Of a DNA stretch of 64,000 bases, positions 23,200-35,045 are shown one piece after another (positions within the stretch are counted from its first letter, which is position 1; each line of letters begins with the position of its first letter). The translations under genes and the position numbers were made by a program. The notes beneath the pieces were generated by a model. It had not been told where the DNA came from. It did no database searches and worked only from the letters and a program-made list of their open reading frames with translations. The DNA is taken from assembly GCF_019097595.1 (NCBI RefSeq), contig NC_080720.1, positions 28,934,352-28,998,351 of the forward strand, in the 5' to 3' direction. The stretch comes from Hemibagrus wyckioides. Lineage: Eukaryota > Chordata > Actinopteri > Siluriformes > Bagridae.

Positions 23200-23490
23200 A
23201 TTTGTAGCATCAATACTTGTATAAACTGAGGTAACTTTGCTGCAAAAAACTGACATAAAACTTGGATTTTAATTACTAGAATATGATTTTAAAATCTGTT
23301 ATTTTTAGAGATCACTGGTCTAGATACTAGATAGCTCTAGAGCTAACACACAGAAATCATTCTGGAAAATTTAGCATGAAGATAATTTGTAGTATCACTA
23401 CTTGTATAAACTGAGGTAACTTTGCTGCATAAAACTGACATGACATATGGATTTAATGATATGAATTTTAATTCAGTTTTTTTAGAGAAT
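23200..23490 (+). repeat. 185-bp spaced direct duplication
   Basis: TTTGTAG.ATCA.TACTTGTAT and then AAACTGAGGTAACTTTGCTG, ACTGACAT and GGATTT recur at about 23203 and 23388. The second copy diverges after about 105 bp. It may be the start of the decayed repeat that follows. Confidence 0.75.
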
Positions 23491-23729
23491 AGTGGAAGGA
23501 TGCTACAGCAGCAGGCTTGTTTTTCATGCCTCTGTCCTTATGTGATTTTGGCTAAAATGATACATGTGCAGCTGCTTTGCATCAGGGCAGTGACACTAAA
23601 CCTAATACCATACATTCCTCACTTTTTTCCAACGTTTTGTTTGTATCCTATTTCTCTAAGCTACACATGATCCCATATTCTTGAGTTTGAACCTGTCCTA
23701 CAGGTGATGTGGCCAAAAAGATTAAAGTG

Positions 23730-24960
23730 GCCATCTAAACTAATACTGATTCTCATAAAATCTGTCCAGCTGGCTAACATAACCAACTAACTAGATACTA
23801 TGGTTAGTTAGTTATCTTTTTAGCTGTACTATTTATTTTACACTTTTGTTAAACTAAGCCACATAGTTAGCCAAAAAACTCACTATGGTTAGGTATTTAG
23901 CAATCCATCTCTAACTAGTTAACTAAAACACCTTACTAACTAGCCATATGTGTTGGTTAGTGTTTAAGCAAGATACCTTGTCTGCTAAAGTATTTAACTT
24001 GCTAGATGCTAGTTTTCATTTGGCAAGCTAGAAAGTTTTTTGAGTAAATTGAGTCACTAGATTTAATGGTTAGTTATTTCATAAACTACAGTGTAAACTA
24101 TAATATACTAACTAGCTAATATGCTAGACTAGCTAGAGGTGGTTAGTGTTTAATGTACCTAGTTAATGAAAGTATTTAACTTGCTAGATAGTAATTTTGT
24201 TAGCTAGATAGTGAGTTAGCAAGATTGTTTATTTAACTAGCTAGCTACAATAGTTAGTATATATATTTATTTATTTTGTACTAAGCCACTTAGTTTTTTT
24301 AGGCAAGCCACCTATTAGGCAAAAGATATTATTGGTTAGGGGTAGGGATAGGGATTAGGTTTTATAGGGATTATAGTTAGATATTTTTAGTAAGCTACCT
24401 ACTTAGTTAACATATGTAACTTAGTAGCTAATAATATGGTTAGTCCAGTGACAATTTTACTATCAGTTATTTGATGAATTGTATGAAAGCAATCTGGTAA
24501 ATCAAATATAATTTTCATCTCTTAGCAATAAATGTGGCTTGCTAATAAGCAATCCATGCTTTCACATTACATGATTAATTAGTTGGTTACTATTGTTACT
24601 TTTTTGCCAAGTTAGCTAGTTAATCCAACGAGTTAGATCAGGCACGGAATTCACTACCTAGTTAATATATTCTCAGCTAACGACCTATATATAGTTAGCT
24701 AGTACTAGCTAAAAACTATTATTAGGTTTTTTTTTTTTTAAAGAATGCCAAATAGTTATCTAGTATGATTAGCTAGCGCATGGAATTAAACCACTAGTTA
24801 ACATATTTTCAGCTAGCTAGAAACTATGGTTGATTTTGTGACAAGACACTGACTAGACATAATGGTTAGCTATTTAACAACCTATCTAGTAAGCTAGAAC
24901 TAGCAAGATAATATGGTTTGTTTTTGCTTTAGTGTGTCACTTAGTTACCAAAAGTATTTA
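23730..24960. repeat. Long decayed TAGC-rich repeat
   Basis: CTAGCTA, GTTAGC, AACTAG and ACTAGCC words fill about 1.2 kb. One recognisable larger unit (GTTAGTGTTTAA ... AAGTATTTAACTTGCTAGAT) occurs near 23957 and 24141, about 185 bp apart. ACTAAGCCAC near 23853 and 24273 is another repeated landmark. The array has lost regular periodicity. Confidence 0.6.
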
Positions 24961-26089
24961 TCTGAAATGTTGATATGATTTGTTGTTAAAGCCTAAACAA
25001 TTTCTCTCCACTTCACATCACAGCATCACATCCCAGTAACCCTTTCCGATTTTCAGCATCTTAACTGGGACGTGTCCATTATAAGCAACTTGAATTGGGT
25101 GTTTTTGTGGTGCTATAAGGTAATACTTATGTGATATAACTTAATATTTAATAAGGTTTAGCATATTTTGTAATACATTGTCTTGTTACTTACTGTGTTG
25201 TAATGTAGTAGGTTTGGCTTGCTATATAAGTGTCGTGATCCTCCAGGCCATCATAGTACTCATCTTCTGAGGTAATTCTCTTCACTAGCGATGTAGCTGT
25301 TAGGCTTGCTGCCAGCGATCATTCATCATCAGGTCATCAATACGGCCAATACAGCAAACAGAGCTCATAAGTGAAACATATGGTCGAGGTTGTGGGGTTA
25401 TCTGCGAGCGAGGGTTGCATGGTGTCTTGCATTAAAAGTGCTAAAAATGCCAAATATATATCTCAAAATACAAAAATTGATTTATGTGAACTGTTCATGT
25501 GCACTAATAAGTGAAACTGTGATTTAAGGGAATACGGTCGGACCCCCTTCCACCTTGACCAATCAGAATTAAGAGTTCTACAGCATTGTGTAAATAATAA
25601 TTTAATAAAATTAGAAAATAAAAATTTAAAAAAAGCTTAGAGCAGTGACAGAGAGGTGTCTTTTGACCGAATTTTTTTGCCGAGCTGTTTTTAGTTTTGT
25701 CATTAACATTAACAAACACTGGACCAAGGAGCAACTTCACTTAATCACATGTGTTTAATAAATTGTCCTCGATCCTTAAAGGTCTCAGTATCAGATTCCT
25801 TAGAACATATTAATGAACATGTGCATGTCTGCAAATTTTATAGAAAATATTTGTCTCTATTTCAAACCTTGAGCAAAATTCCATCCTGTATTTTTTGTAT
25901 TATTATTATTATTAATTTATTTATTTATTTATTATTTATTTTTTCCTGGTCTCACTTATTAGTCGGCTGATATTTGAGGTGCAGTTTGCCGTCATGGCCT
26001 CTCTGTTTTGGATGTGAGACCTCCATTTGCATGTGTTCCTTTTTTTTTTTTTTCCTGTGGTTTGTTAGAGAAAGAAAAATAGCGAGAAC
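24961..26089. other. Noncoding DNA with a Q-family end fragment
   Basis: GACCAATCAGAATTAAGAGT near 25557 matches the right end of the Q-family repeat at 54990-55015, so about 25530-25600 is a degraded fragment. 25895-25945 is an (ATT)n/(TTTA)n tract. No gene is supported. Confidence 0.45.
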
Positions 26090-26740
26090 AGTAAAAATGA
26101 ACCCTTTTCCTCAAACAAAACTAATTGGATGGAGTCCACTGTACAACATGCAATTATGGCGCCTCAGTGTTGCATTACTTGCTGAGGATGTAAAACGCCT
26201 CCCGCTCCTCAACGTCTTTCTTTATGAGCACTTGGACTAGTTTGGCAGTTTCGTCAGAAATTGGACTAATTAACCTCAACTTATATAATTTTCTTTCTTT
26301 TTTTTATATATATATATATATATATTTTTTTTGGTCTGTTATGTACATGCTTTGCTTTCAGACGTACAGTATATCAGGTTGGAATTAAAGAAATAAAGTG
26401 TGAAGATTTTTTTTTTTTTGTTAAAAAAAGGAAGTTGTCGTTTTTAAGTCGGCACTGAAATAATTGGGATCCAAAAAAAGACAAGAAAACTAAAAAGAAA
26501 AAAAATAATATATTTTTTTTTAACTCTCTAAATCACTCTCAACAAAACGTATTTGATGTTTCTTATTCATTACCTGGTTTGGACAGGCCCCTCTAGAGAT
26601 GACTTTGAAAGACTATCTCCAAGGCCTAATTAGAAATAACGGCTCGCCTTTTGAATTGTCAACTCTCACCTCAAGCAGGAAATACTAAGTCTTGCATTTT
26701 AAGCAGCTCGGTAAATGAATGGTGTGGGTGTCTAACTTTC
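26090..26740. other. Candidate conserved noncoding elements (two blocks)
   Basis: 26090-26285 (AAAACTAATTGG near 26119, CAATTATGGCG near 26151, GACTAATTAACC near 26263) and 26545-26720 (CTAATTAGAAATAACGG near 26627) are high-complexity blocks separated by a T/A-rich stretch with a short (TA)n at about 26306-26325. Enhancer-like composition only. Confidence 0.35.
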
Positions 26741-26999
26741 TTTGACCTTAGCTGTATTACTGTGATGGGTATAAAATACGACAAAATAAGACTTTGGGTT
26801 TGGAAGACACTCATTTGCTCCATTTCATTCTAATTCAGGTTCTGTCTATGTGTGTGTGTTTTGCTACGTCCTCATCCCTGATGCTGTAAAGGTTATTTTC
26901 CGCCGCTCAGCATGTTTGGTGTAAACATTACAATCCATCAGACCAAGAAAAAAAAGAAAAAAAAAAAAAAAAGACGGTTTGTTTTCACACTTAAAGGAG

Positions 27000-27200
27000 A
27001 CATGAAATAGAGTGTCCTTAACTTAATCACCACCTTGTTTCGCTACATTTGCATACATTTGCATATTAATTGGACTACAGATTAAAACTGGTTTTGTAAT
27101 TTTAATTAAGTGTCCACAAAGGTATATGATTAGAACTGTTTCAAATACAGGCTGACATAACTAGCAGCGAGTGCTTTCAGAGCTGCGTCTCCTCTCCGCC
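27000..27200. promoter_or_regulatory. Candidate enhancer with paired POU octamers
   Basis: Two ATTTGCAT octamers at 27047-27054 and 27057-27064 start exactly 10 bp apart, one helical turn. ATTAATTGG follows directly, and TTTTAATTAAG lies near 27100. This is a plausible binding cluster for POU and homeodomain proteins. Function is inferred from motif layout alone. Confidence 0.4.
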
Positions 27201-27280
27201 TCTCTGTAGATGGGGATTACTTTCAGGAAATGCCTGTTTTATGATAGTAATTTTTAATCTTTAGTAGATTACGGAGGAAA

Positions 27281-27313
27281 GTAGATGGGAGGGAGGGAAG
27301 GAGGGAGGGAGGA

Positions 27314-27350
<37 letters not shown>
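27281..27350 (+). repeat. (GGGA)n then (GA)n purine tract
   Basis: 27281-27315 is G/A-rich with GGGAGGGA repeats, and 27316-27349 is (GA)n. The homopurine strand is plus. Open frames on both strands through it encode RERERE or SLSLSL and are artefacts. Confidence 0.9.
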
Positions 27351-27351
<1 letters not shown>

Positions 27352-27640
27352 GAGGTGGGGTGGGGAATCGGAATCATTTTCATTTCTCAAGATCCGTCTC
27401 CCGTTCCGTTGATTTGCAGCACTCGATGAAGGGAAAAAAAAAGTCTTTTGTTGCTTTTCCTGATTGCAAATTAAGAGCCTTAGCTGCAAGTGTAAAAGAA
27501 TGGAATTTTGATTTAGCACGCAAGTAAGCAAATTATGCAAATGAATTTATAAGAGCGAGGAAAGGACTGCAGTGAGAAAGCCTACTTTTCTGCTGTAACG
27601 TTGGAAGTTTGTTTTCATTACAGAACTACAGGTAGAAAAT
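27351..27640. other. Candidate conserved noncoding element with octamer
   Basis: ATGCAAAT at 27535-27542 within GCAAATTATGCAAATGAATT, plus CAAATTAAGAGCC near 27468. No repeat structure. Likely part of the same regulatory-looking cluster as 26.1-27.2 kb if real. Confidence 0.35.
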
Positions 27641-27744
27641 TGGTTGTTGTTTTTTTTTCTTTTTTGCAACATGTTTACTCGCTAATGAGGAGCCGAGACT
27701 CCCTGTAGGAAGTGGTGTGAGCTCGGCCGCTCTGGAAGTGCCTG

Positions 27745-28670
27745 AAAAATAGACCTGGGGACACCTTGAGCACACAAAAAACAGACATGGGGACACCTTA
27801 ATGATACCAATATAGACCTAGGGACACATTGAGCACACAAAAACAGACATGGGGACACATTAAAGGACACCAAAATAGACCTGGGGACAACTTAAAGACA
27901 CTGAAATGGACCTGGGGACACCATAATTACTCCAAATTATATACCTGGGGACACCTTGAGTACACAAAAACAGACATGGGGACACATTAAAGGACACCAA
28001 AATAGACCTGGGGACAACTTAAAGACACTGAAATGGACCTGGGGACACCATAATTACTCCAAATTATATACCTAGGGACACCTTGAGTACACAAAAACAG
28101 ACATGGGTGCACCTTAATTACACCAAAATATACCTAGGGACACCTTAATAACACCAAAATAGACCCAGGGACACCTTAAAGACACCAAAGTAGACCTGGG
28201 GACACCTTAATGACACCATACTATACCTAGGGACACCTTGAGCACCCAAATACAGACATGGGGACACATTGGGCACCCAAACACAGTCCTGGGGACACCT
28301 TGAGAACACAAAAAGACATTGGGACACCTTTATGACAGCAAAACAGACCGAAGGACACCTTAATGGCACAAAATAGACCTGGGGACACCTTAATGACACC
28401 AAAATATACCTAGGGACACTTTGAGCACCCAGGAACAAACCTGGGGACACATTAAAGACCGCAAAATAGACCTGGGGACACCTAAATGACACCGAAATAG
28501 ACATATTGGGCACCTAAAAACGGACCTGGGGACACCCTGAGCACACAAAAACAGACCTGGGGAGACCTTGACCACCCAAAAACAGACCTGGGGAGACCTT
28601 GACCACCCAAAAACAGACTTGGGAACACCATGAACTGACATGGGGACATCCTGAGGACACCAAACACTCT
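27745..28670 (+). repeat. 31-bp minisatellite, about 30 units
   Basis: The unit is approximately AGACCTGGGGACACCTTAAT followed by GACACCAAAAT, with ACATGGGGAC and ACCTAGGGAC variants. A four-unit block is duplicated 127 bp apart (GACCTGGGGACAACTTAAAG at 27878 and 28005). Minus-strand open frames of 60-141 codons, rich in PQV and VSPGLF, come from the stop-poor unit. The period is not a multiple of three, which argues against coding. It looks like direct repeats with spacers, but unit and spacer vary together, unlike CRISPR. Confidence 0.9.
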
Positions 28671-30069
28671 TCCCATGAACATGAACACAAGAGTTCGGAT
28701 CCACAGGAAATAAAGTAACCTGCAAAGGTTTGTGTTTTAGCCGATGACGTCAGCAGTAGTTTTAATAATGCTGTGGAAACGAGAATGCCGTGAGACACAG
28801 AAGAGACGAGGTGCTTTCCTGCACATAATAACACCGATATAAAAAATGATGGTTGCATGATGAACACAAATGAACCAGGGTTTGAAACCAGAAACCTGAC
28901 CAATTTGGGGGAAGGAGAAATAAACAAACTCAGAGTCAAACCTCAGCAAACATTCCCAGTGTTAAATGCTCTTATGAAGAGATTTTCATGTTCAGAATTA
29001 TCCAGTAGCTCATGTGTAGCATCAGTGGCAGTGGAAATCCATTAATGATACTTTTTCACCAGATTAAAGAAGCGTAGTGTAGGTCAGCTTCAGCAGATTA
29101 ACCCCTCTCCATGGTGAGCTGAGGTCATCATTCCGAGCCAGACACGAGGGCACGAGAAGGTTCCAGGGAACAGAATAGAAGCTGGACGAGTCTTTTAACC
29201 AGAGAAATGATGAAGCGGAAAACATGAAAGGTTTTTTCTTTTCTTTTGCTATCCTAACCATCCTTCCATGTCAGGGAAAGTCTTGTACAATTGCTGAAAT
29301 TTTCTGACGCAATTATACTGAAGTCAGGCTATCTTGTGGGTGAGTTTAGGTGGAACACGATATTGCTGTAACGTCTGTTTGTTGTGGTCTGGAACATTTT
29401 GGAAAGACATTTGGAAGCATTTTGCCTATAAAAAATACTTAACTATTTAAGCAACGGGATACAGTTTCAGCGCATACTTTTCACCTCACATTGTCTTGGA
29501 GTAATAGTGGTTCTGATTCGACTAAATCAGATCATGTGTACGTTTTAAATCCAGAGGAAACTGACACTGGCAGCGCTGAGGAGAAACTCCGGAGCTCGCC
29601 TGCTGACGAGGATCTTTCCTCCGTCGCGTTCTATAACGTCTAATCACAGCGAGTCCAAAACTGTTTCTACATGAATAGATGAAGTAGCGGAGTCCTCCCA
29701 TCCCTGGTTCACTCTCTCATTTATTTCCACTTTTCCCAAGCTGGGTTTTGGGTAAGCCATAACTTACTAGGCTTGACTTGATGTTTGTTTTTTTCTAGTT
29801 CGCTCTCTGTAAATTGCAGCTTCTTAAATTACTAAGCTGTCCTAATAGGTACAACCTGTGCCGACCTTTTTTTTTTTTTAAAAAACGCGACGCACATCCT
29901 CGTTTGCTACTCACGTGTGCAGGATAAAGGCTATCGATGCTCAGCAACATGCAATCCTGAGTCTTCTGTTGTAAATTCGCTTGGCTTAAAACGCCACTCC
30001 TGTTGCCAAAGCCTCAAATGTGGTTTCTATTCCTTCATCATCGAGTCAGAATCTTTCCATTCTCACGCC
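28671..30069. other. Noncoding single-copy DNA
   Basis: No gene, repeat family or RNA is recognised. A T/A homopolymer junction lies at about 29869-29884. Confidence 0.5.
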
Positions 30070-31184
30070 GTCGCTCCTTCTCTCTCTCTCTCTCTCTCTT
30101 TCTCTTTCTCTCTCTCTCTCTCTCTTTTTCTCTGGCCTGTCAAAAGCCAAAGATGTCAGTGACTTGTTTGTGTTCTGGCATCTTGAAAAGCTCTACCTTG
30201 TTAAACATGATTTTGCTGCTTAAACTGGAGCTCGAGGCTTTTGATGAAACACTGGTTGGAAACCAATAACAGCAGCAGAGGGTATTATCCAGTGCAATAG
30301 GGAAGAACAATCAATCCATGAATTTTGATACGCAGCCCACGACGGCGCCAACGTGGTCTCCCTGCGAACTTTTTTTTTTTTAACGAACGTGTCCGAGCCA
30401 ACAATAAAGCGAAGGTTTAAGGTTCGAATGAGGGGCCGTGTTGGCGGACATGGCCTGTAATGAATCGAATGAAATCGCTCTCGCTCATTAGATGTCTTGC
30501 AAAATTTCAGGTTCACTTGAATTAAGCGTATGTAGTCGGGATTTAATGCTGAAATTGCGCGCGTCGGTATTCAGACGTCAGACGGGAACAGGCTTCAGTG
30601 CTACGCGGTTTGGTGAAAACAGACGTGTATCTTAGTTACATGCAATTTAGACCTTGAACTTTAGCCAACTTTTCTTCTTCGTCTTATGTCCAGCGCCGCT
30701 GCCTGACAATATGATGTAACCACAGCATGTCACACTGAAATTCATGGCCTGTAAAACTACTCAGGAATCCCATGGCATTCCACACAAGGCCAAAAATCGA
30801 TGAATTCATAGCGATTTTATTAAAAAGTCCACTTTTTTCACATCAGAGAAGTGGTATCTTAATCAGAGACATTGATTGTGGACAGATTTTTTTATGTTAT
30901 TATAAAGAATATAAAGAACTTTTGCATAAAGATGAGAGCTTGGTCATCTTATCCTTTTGATATCTACGAAAACACTTTTATTAAAAAGGGGTGTGGCTAA
31001 GCAGGTGCATATCCCAACTCTGAATTCCAACAACTTTCTAGTAGAAATATTGACTTAACATTTTGTGTTAATTCGGCAATTAACTTAATATTCCCTTAGC
31101 CTGTAATGTTAATGATTAATTTTAAAATATTTTTAAAAATGTTTTGTCTATTTATTTTCCCCCAGTTCTGTACAGTTAATTCCC
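30070..31184. other. Noncoding DNA with a (CT)n microsatellite
   Basis: 30079-30127 is (CT)n with TTTCT interruptions, and the open frames crossing it are low-complexity. 30300-30560 is high-complexity and CpG-containing and could be another conserved block, without clear motif support. Nothing else is recognised. Confidence 0.45.
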
Positions 31185-31440
31185 GTTTTATTTTATTTTA
31201 TTTTATTTTATTTTATTTTATTTTATTTTATTTAAAAATTTTATTTTTTTAATTCATTTTTGGGTTTTTTTTACTATTTTTTCCTATTCTATTTCTATTG
31301 CATTTGACTATTTTTATGATGCAGACAGACAAAATGTGAAATTTATATATATTTTAATTTATAATTTAATTTTATAATATATTTTGTTTTAAAACAAATA
31401 TTATAATTTATACAGTTTAAAATTTATAATTTTTTTGCAT
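31185..31440. repeat. (TTTTA)n microsatellite and AT-rich DNA
   Basis: 31185-31233 is about ten copies of TTTTA. The following 200 bp are strongly AT-rich without strict period. Confidence 0.85.
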
Positions 31441-31739
31441 GCATATTTCTGAAAGCATTTTTCTGCTCTGGTTTCTTATGCTGATGCTTCAAAATATTCT
31501 TCTGTTTTGACCTTCGGTTAGAGTAAAGAAGTTGTTCTTTGTCAGATATGTGGAACATGTGTACATCCTTTGACCTCAGGGACGTGGTAACAAGCAGCCC
31601 AAAACCAACACCTTCATCTGGATTCCTTTCTCGGATGAGGAGAATGAAAGCAAAAGGCAGAAGGCAAAAACCTCTTGCACCTTTACAGCAGAAAACAAGC
31701 AAATGCATGTCAAGGACTGACAGCATAGGTGGCATGTAA

Positions 31740-32520
31740 TGGATACAGCACGCCTTTATCCTGGACTATTATCATACATAAAATGGTCCGTAAACACGAC
31801 CTTTTTGCTTGCTAATGGAATTTGTCAACATGAAAGAGACGTTATTGTTGGCCTGTCCTTTGTCTCCGCTGAATTCTCTGCCAAATCCCGACCCCCGCCT
31901 CTCCTGCGAACGTTTAGCGTTAGCTCGGGGAAACTCGGGAGAATCGTGCGGCATAATGAAATTACCTCTGCGCAAACAAATAAGGTCAAACTCTCAAGGA
32001 GAGGAGCATTGGAACCAGATTGTGCTAATTATGTACCAGGTTCTTCAGCGCATCCACAAAGGCATCGCTGTAATGAAAGACGAGCTCGAAACCCGTCTTG
32101 CTAATATCATTTTAGCTTTTTTGCTAAATCACCGTCTATGAGTAGGCCTGTTGTCATTACGGCGTAAACATATTAGTCGGGTCTGGTTTAATGGGAGGCT
32201 GCGGTACTGAAAAACGCCTTCGCGAAATGCCGATTAAAATCAGGGATCTAGTGAAAATTGCTTTGTTTACTGGGACTGGTTGCGTATCGAGGGAATTGTA
32301 GATGCTCTACTGTTGTAATCATATTAAACACAAAGCTGTGATTCTGGCCTAAAGGAAGAGCTGGCGGTCCCGAACGGCTGTTTAGCTAGACCGTTATCAT
32401 CTGCAATTAGTTTTACCTGCTTCCTATCGCTCTGGTGCATCTTATTACCTACACTGGCATGACTGAGCTTTTGTAATTATTGACCATGACTTATTTTAAT
32501 TAGTTTACTTGAGCAGAATG
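31740..32520. other. Candidate conserved noncoding cluster
   Basis: Nearly 800 bp without repeats. It includes GGCATAATGAAATTACC near 31951, GTGCTAATTATGTACC near 32021, GCTAATATCATTTTAGC near 32099, CTGCAATTAGTTTTACC near 32401 and TTGTAATTATTGACC near 32472. Overlapping plus-strand frames (31739-32104 and 31809-32141) plus a minus frame cover the same DNA and have no domain, so DNA-level function is the better reading. Confidence 0.4.
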
Positions 32521-32533
32521 AAGAGGGAGGGAG

Positions 32534-32535
<2 letters not shown>

Positions 32536-32578
<43 letters not shown>

Positions 32579-33534
32579 CATGGTGGGGGGCCCGAGGCTG
32601 TTCGCGCTGCTATGATTTACCCATCTGGCTGCTCACACACTCTCCACTCTCCATACCTGTGCAATCTTTCCCTCATCTGACACACACTGTTGACAGAAAA
32701 ATGCTCTGTCAGCACAAACCCTTTCACCGTCTTCTTTTTTTTTCTCTCCTTTCTATTACCACCTCGTTCAGCGAGACAGAGTTCCCCGGCGAGGGCTATC
32801 AATAAATTTGACAGAGCGAGCCGAAGACCACCTGTGTTAACTCGGGAGGAATTTGCTGAGTGGACACTGCGACGATCATATTTCACATGTTACTCTGGCG
32901 CCGGTTGCCACTTGCTCTCCTTCATCACGCCTTCTGGTGTTCTGTAATCTGAAGTTAAACCATGCAGGATTACTGAACATCAGGAAGCTAGGGATGTGAG
33001 GAAGTGAATAAGGGTATTAAGGAGAGAATTTTTTATTTTTAGGAAATTTAGGAGAGAATTTATATTTAGGGAATAATTAGGAATTAGGTAATATAGGGAA
33101 TTTTGTGAATAATTATTTTTTTATTTTTTTATTTTTAGGGAGTGAATTTAGGGATTTAAAAAAAAAAAAATCAATGGATTTCTTTGTTCAATTATTTTGT
33201 TTTTGTTTTCAGTGTGTGCTTCAGTATACATAATAAAAATTCCACAGAAATCAATTCACATCCAAAGAATTCCTTTTACGATGTGTGATATTTCAGCCAA
33301 AAAAAAAAAAAAAAACAGGCTGAAATTCAAACTGTGTGGAAGTTGCTGAGTTTTTGCCTTTGTGTTGCATTGCAGAGAGGAGGATCATGGGTAAATGTGG
33401 CATTCGGAGATGCAGTGACAACCTACACATGCTGCTATGCGTTATGCCTATTGTGATAGGTTGGCTAGAAGGCATGTCTGTGACATTTCTTCTATGGGTT
33501 TAGATTCAAATTGTTTAAATCATATGAAATGTAA
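32536..33534. other. (GT)n microsatellite and AT-rich noncoding DNA
   Basis: 32536-32569 is (GT)n. 32995-33165 has repeated GGGAATT/AGGGA/GGAGAGAATT words in AT-rich DNA, perhaps a very old short repeat. A poly(A) run lies at 33300-33315. No gene. Confidence 0.5.
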
Positions 33535-33838
33535 ACATCCATCCATCCATCCATCCATCTTTCCATCCAGAGACCTTGGAGTCTATCCCAAGGGACTCAG
33601 GGGACACCCAGGACAGGCTTCCAACCTATCACATGGCACAATCACACCTGCTTACACACTAAAGACAATTTTAGTGATGCCAGTCAACCTGCATGTCTTC
33701 AGACTGGGGGAGGAAACCAGAAATCCATGAGGAAACCCCTGAAGCATGGGGACAACATGCACACAGGGTGAAGATAGGAATCAAACCCCCAACCCCAGTG
33801 GTGTATGGCAAACATTCTAACCAGTAAACCATCAAAGG
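33535..33838 (-). mobile_element. tRNA-headed SINE-like repeat, near full length
   Basis: Read on the minus strand it has a tRNA-like head (ACTGGTTAGAATGTTTGCC, with an A-box-like start, then a B-box-like GGGTTTGATTCC) and a body including CTGAAGACATGCAGGTTGAC. It ends in (GGAT)n, seen on the plus strand as CATCCATCCATCCATCC at 33537-33560. The body is shared with very common teleost repeats. It has no open frame and is a decayed nonautonomous retroposon. Confidence 0.7.
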
Positions 33839-34055
33839 TTAAACAACATACACTTTAATGATAAGGCAAACACTAAGAGAGGAGCCTATGCTTTGAAAAC
33901 CGCTTCTGAAACTTCTAAAACGTCAAATGAAATGGAGGACAAAAGTTCTGGTGTCTGTGGTTGGTATCTTTAATAAAAACTTCTTCTCTGTGATAAAACT
34001 CTGAACCCTGAACAGCGAGCAGGTTTGTGGAGTAAAAAAAGTAAATAAAGTAAAT
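33839..34055. other. Noncoding DNA
   Basis: No recognisable gene or repeat between the SINE-like element and the tandem repeat at 34056. Confidence 0.4.
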
Positions 34056-34520
34056 TGTGCCAGTCTTCTGATGCCAAACATTTTAGTATATCATGCAAAA
34101 AAATAAAATTAAATAAATAAATAGAAAAAGAAAATACAGATCAAATAGCAAAGTATGTATAAGAAACAAAAAACAGAGGCAAGGAGGTAAAATAAAACAT
34201 ATCCTTTGTGGGGGAAAAAAATTGTTCCAGTCTTATGATGCCAAAAGGTTTAGTACATCATGCAAAAAAAAATAAATAAATAAAAATAAGAAATAAAAAT
34301 ACAGATCGTATAGCAAAGATCGTATAAAAAGCAAAGTACAGGTGCAAGTAGAGAAAATAATATACAACCTTTGTCGGGGGAAAAAAATAAAATAAATCAT
34401 AGTACATAAAACATAAACGATAGATAATAATTAATAATAACAAAAAAATATATAGATCGAATAGCAAAGTACATATAAGAAGCAAAGTACAGAGGCAAGG
34501 AGAGAAAATAAAATATATCT
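34056..34520 (+). repeat. Tandem repeat, about 166-bp unit, 2.7 copies
   Basis: GT(G/T)CCAGTCTTMTGATGCCAAA at 34057 and 34223, CCTTTGT.GGGGGAAAAAA at 34203 and 34369, and an ATAGCAAAGTA ... CARAGGCAAGGAG block near 34147, 34311 and 34461 recur in order. The third copy lacks the CCAGTCTT start. All copies are A-rich with AAAT runs. Confidence 0.75.
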
Positions 34521-34873
34521 CAGTGTGTAATAGATTTCCTGCACAATAAAGTTGAAACCCGGCTTAATGAAAAGTGTTCGTTTCTGTCTGAATGAATATA
34601 AAAAACACTAAAGGTGAAATAGAACTAAAGGTGAATTAGCACTAAAGGTGAACACGTTCATGCTTTATCACATGCCGCAGCTGCAGTAGGCACATTTCAC
34701 CTGATTCATATGAAAATGCTGAATGCTCTCAACATTTATTGCCCCAATTCATTCCCCATGATGTGTGTATAAAGATGTGTGTATATATGCAGCAGGTCAG
34801 GGGTTGAGCAGATTTTATTTCAAGTCCTTGACTCGAAAATTACAAATACAAATTGGAAATTGTTGCGATTTCA

Positions 34874-34877
<4 letters not shown>
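34521..34877. other. Noncoding DNA with three CTAAAGGTGAA units
   Basis: CTAAAGGTGAA is repeated three times at about 34608-34655 with 17-18 bp spacing, a minimal tandem repeat. Nothing else is recognised. Confidence 0.5.
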
Positions 34878-34916
<39 letters not shown>

Positions 34917-35045
34917 AATAATAATAATAGTAGTAGTAGTAATAGTAGTAGTAGTAGTATTTTAATTTAATTTAATTTAATTTAATTTAATTTAATTTAA
35001 TTTAATTTAATTTAATTAATTAATTTATTTATTTATTTATTTATA
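34878..35045. repeat. Compound microsatellite (ATT)n-(AAT)n-(AGT)n-(TTTAA)n-(TTTA)n
   Basis: 34878-34913 is (ATT)n, immediately followed by (AAT)n to about 34928, which is its reverse complement. Then come (AGT)n to 34959, (TTTAA)n to about 35015 and (TTTA)n to 35043. The ATT/AAT junction near 34912 can form a short hairpin. Confidence 0.95.

Noticed and set aside
27745..28670. CRISPR-like array
   Set aside because: The 31-bp units diverge continuously with no constant repeat alternating with unique spacers. The context is vertebrate DNA.
31739..32141. Overlapping 121- and 110-codon plus frames
   Set aside because: Two phases and a minus frame are open over the same DNA, none has a domain, and the block is motif-rich noncoding sequence.
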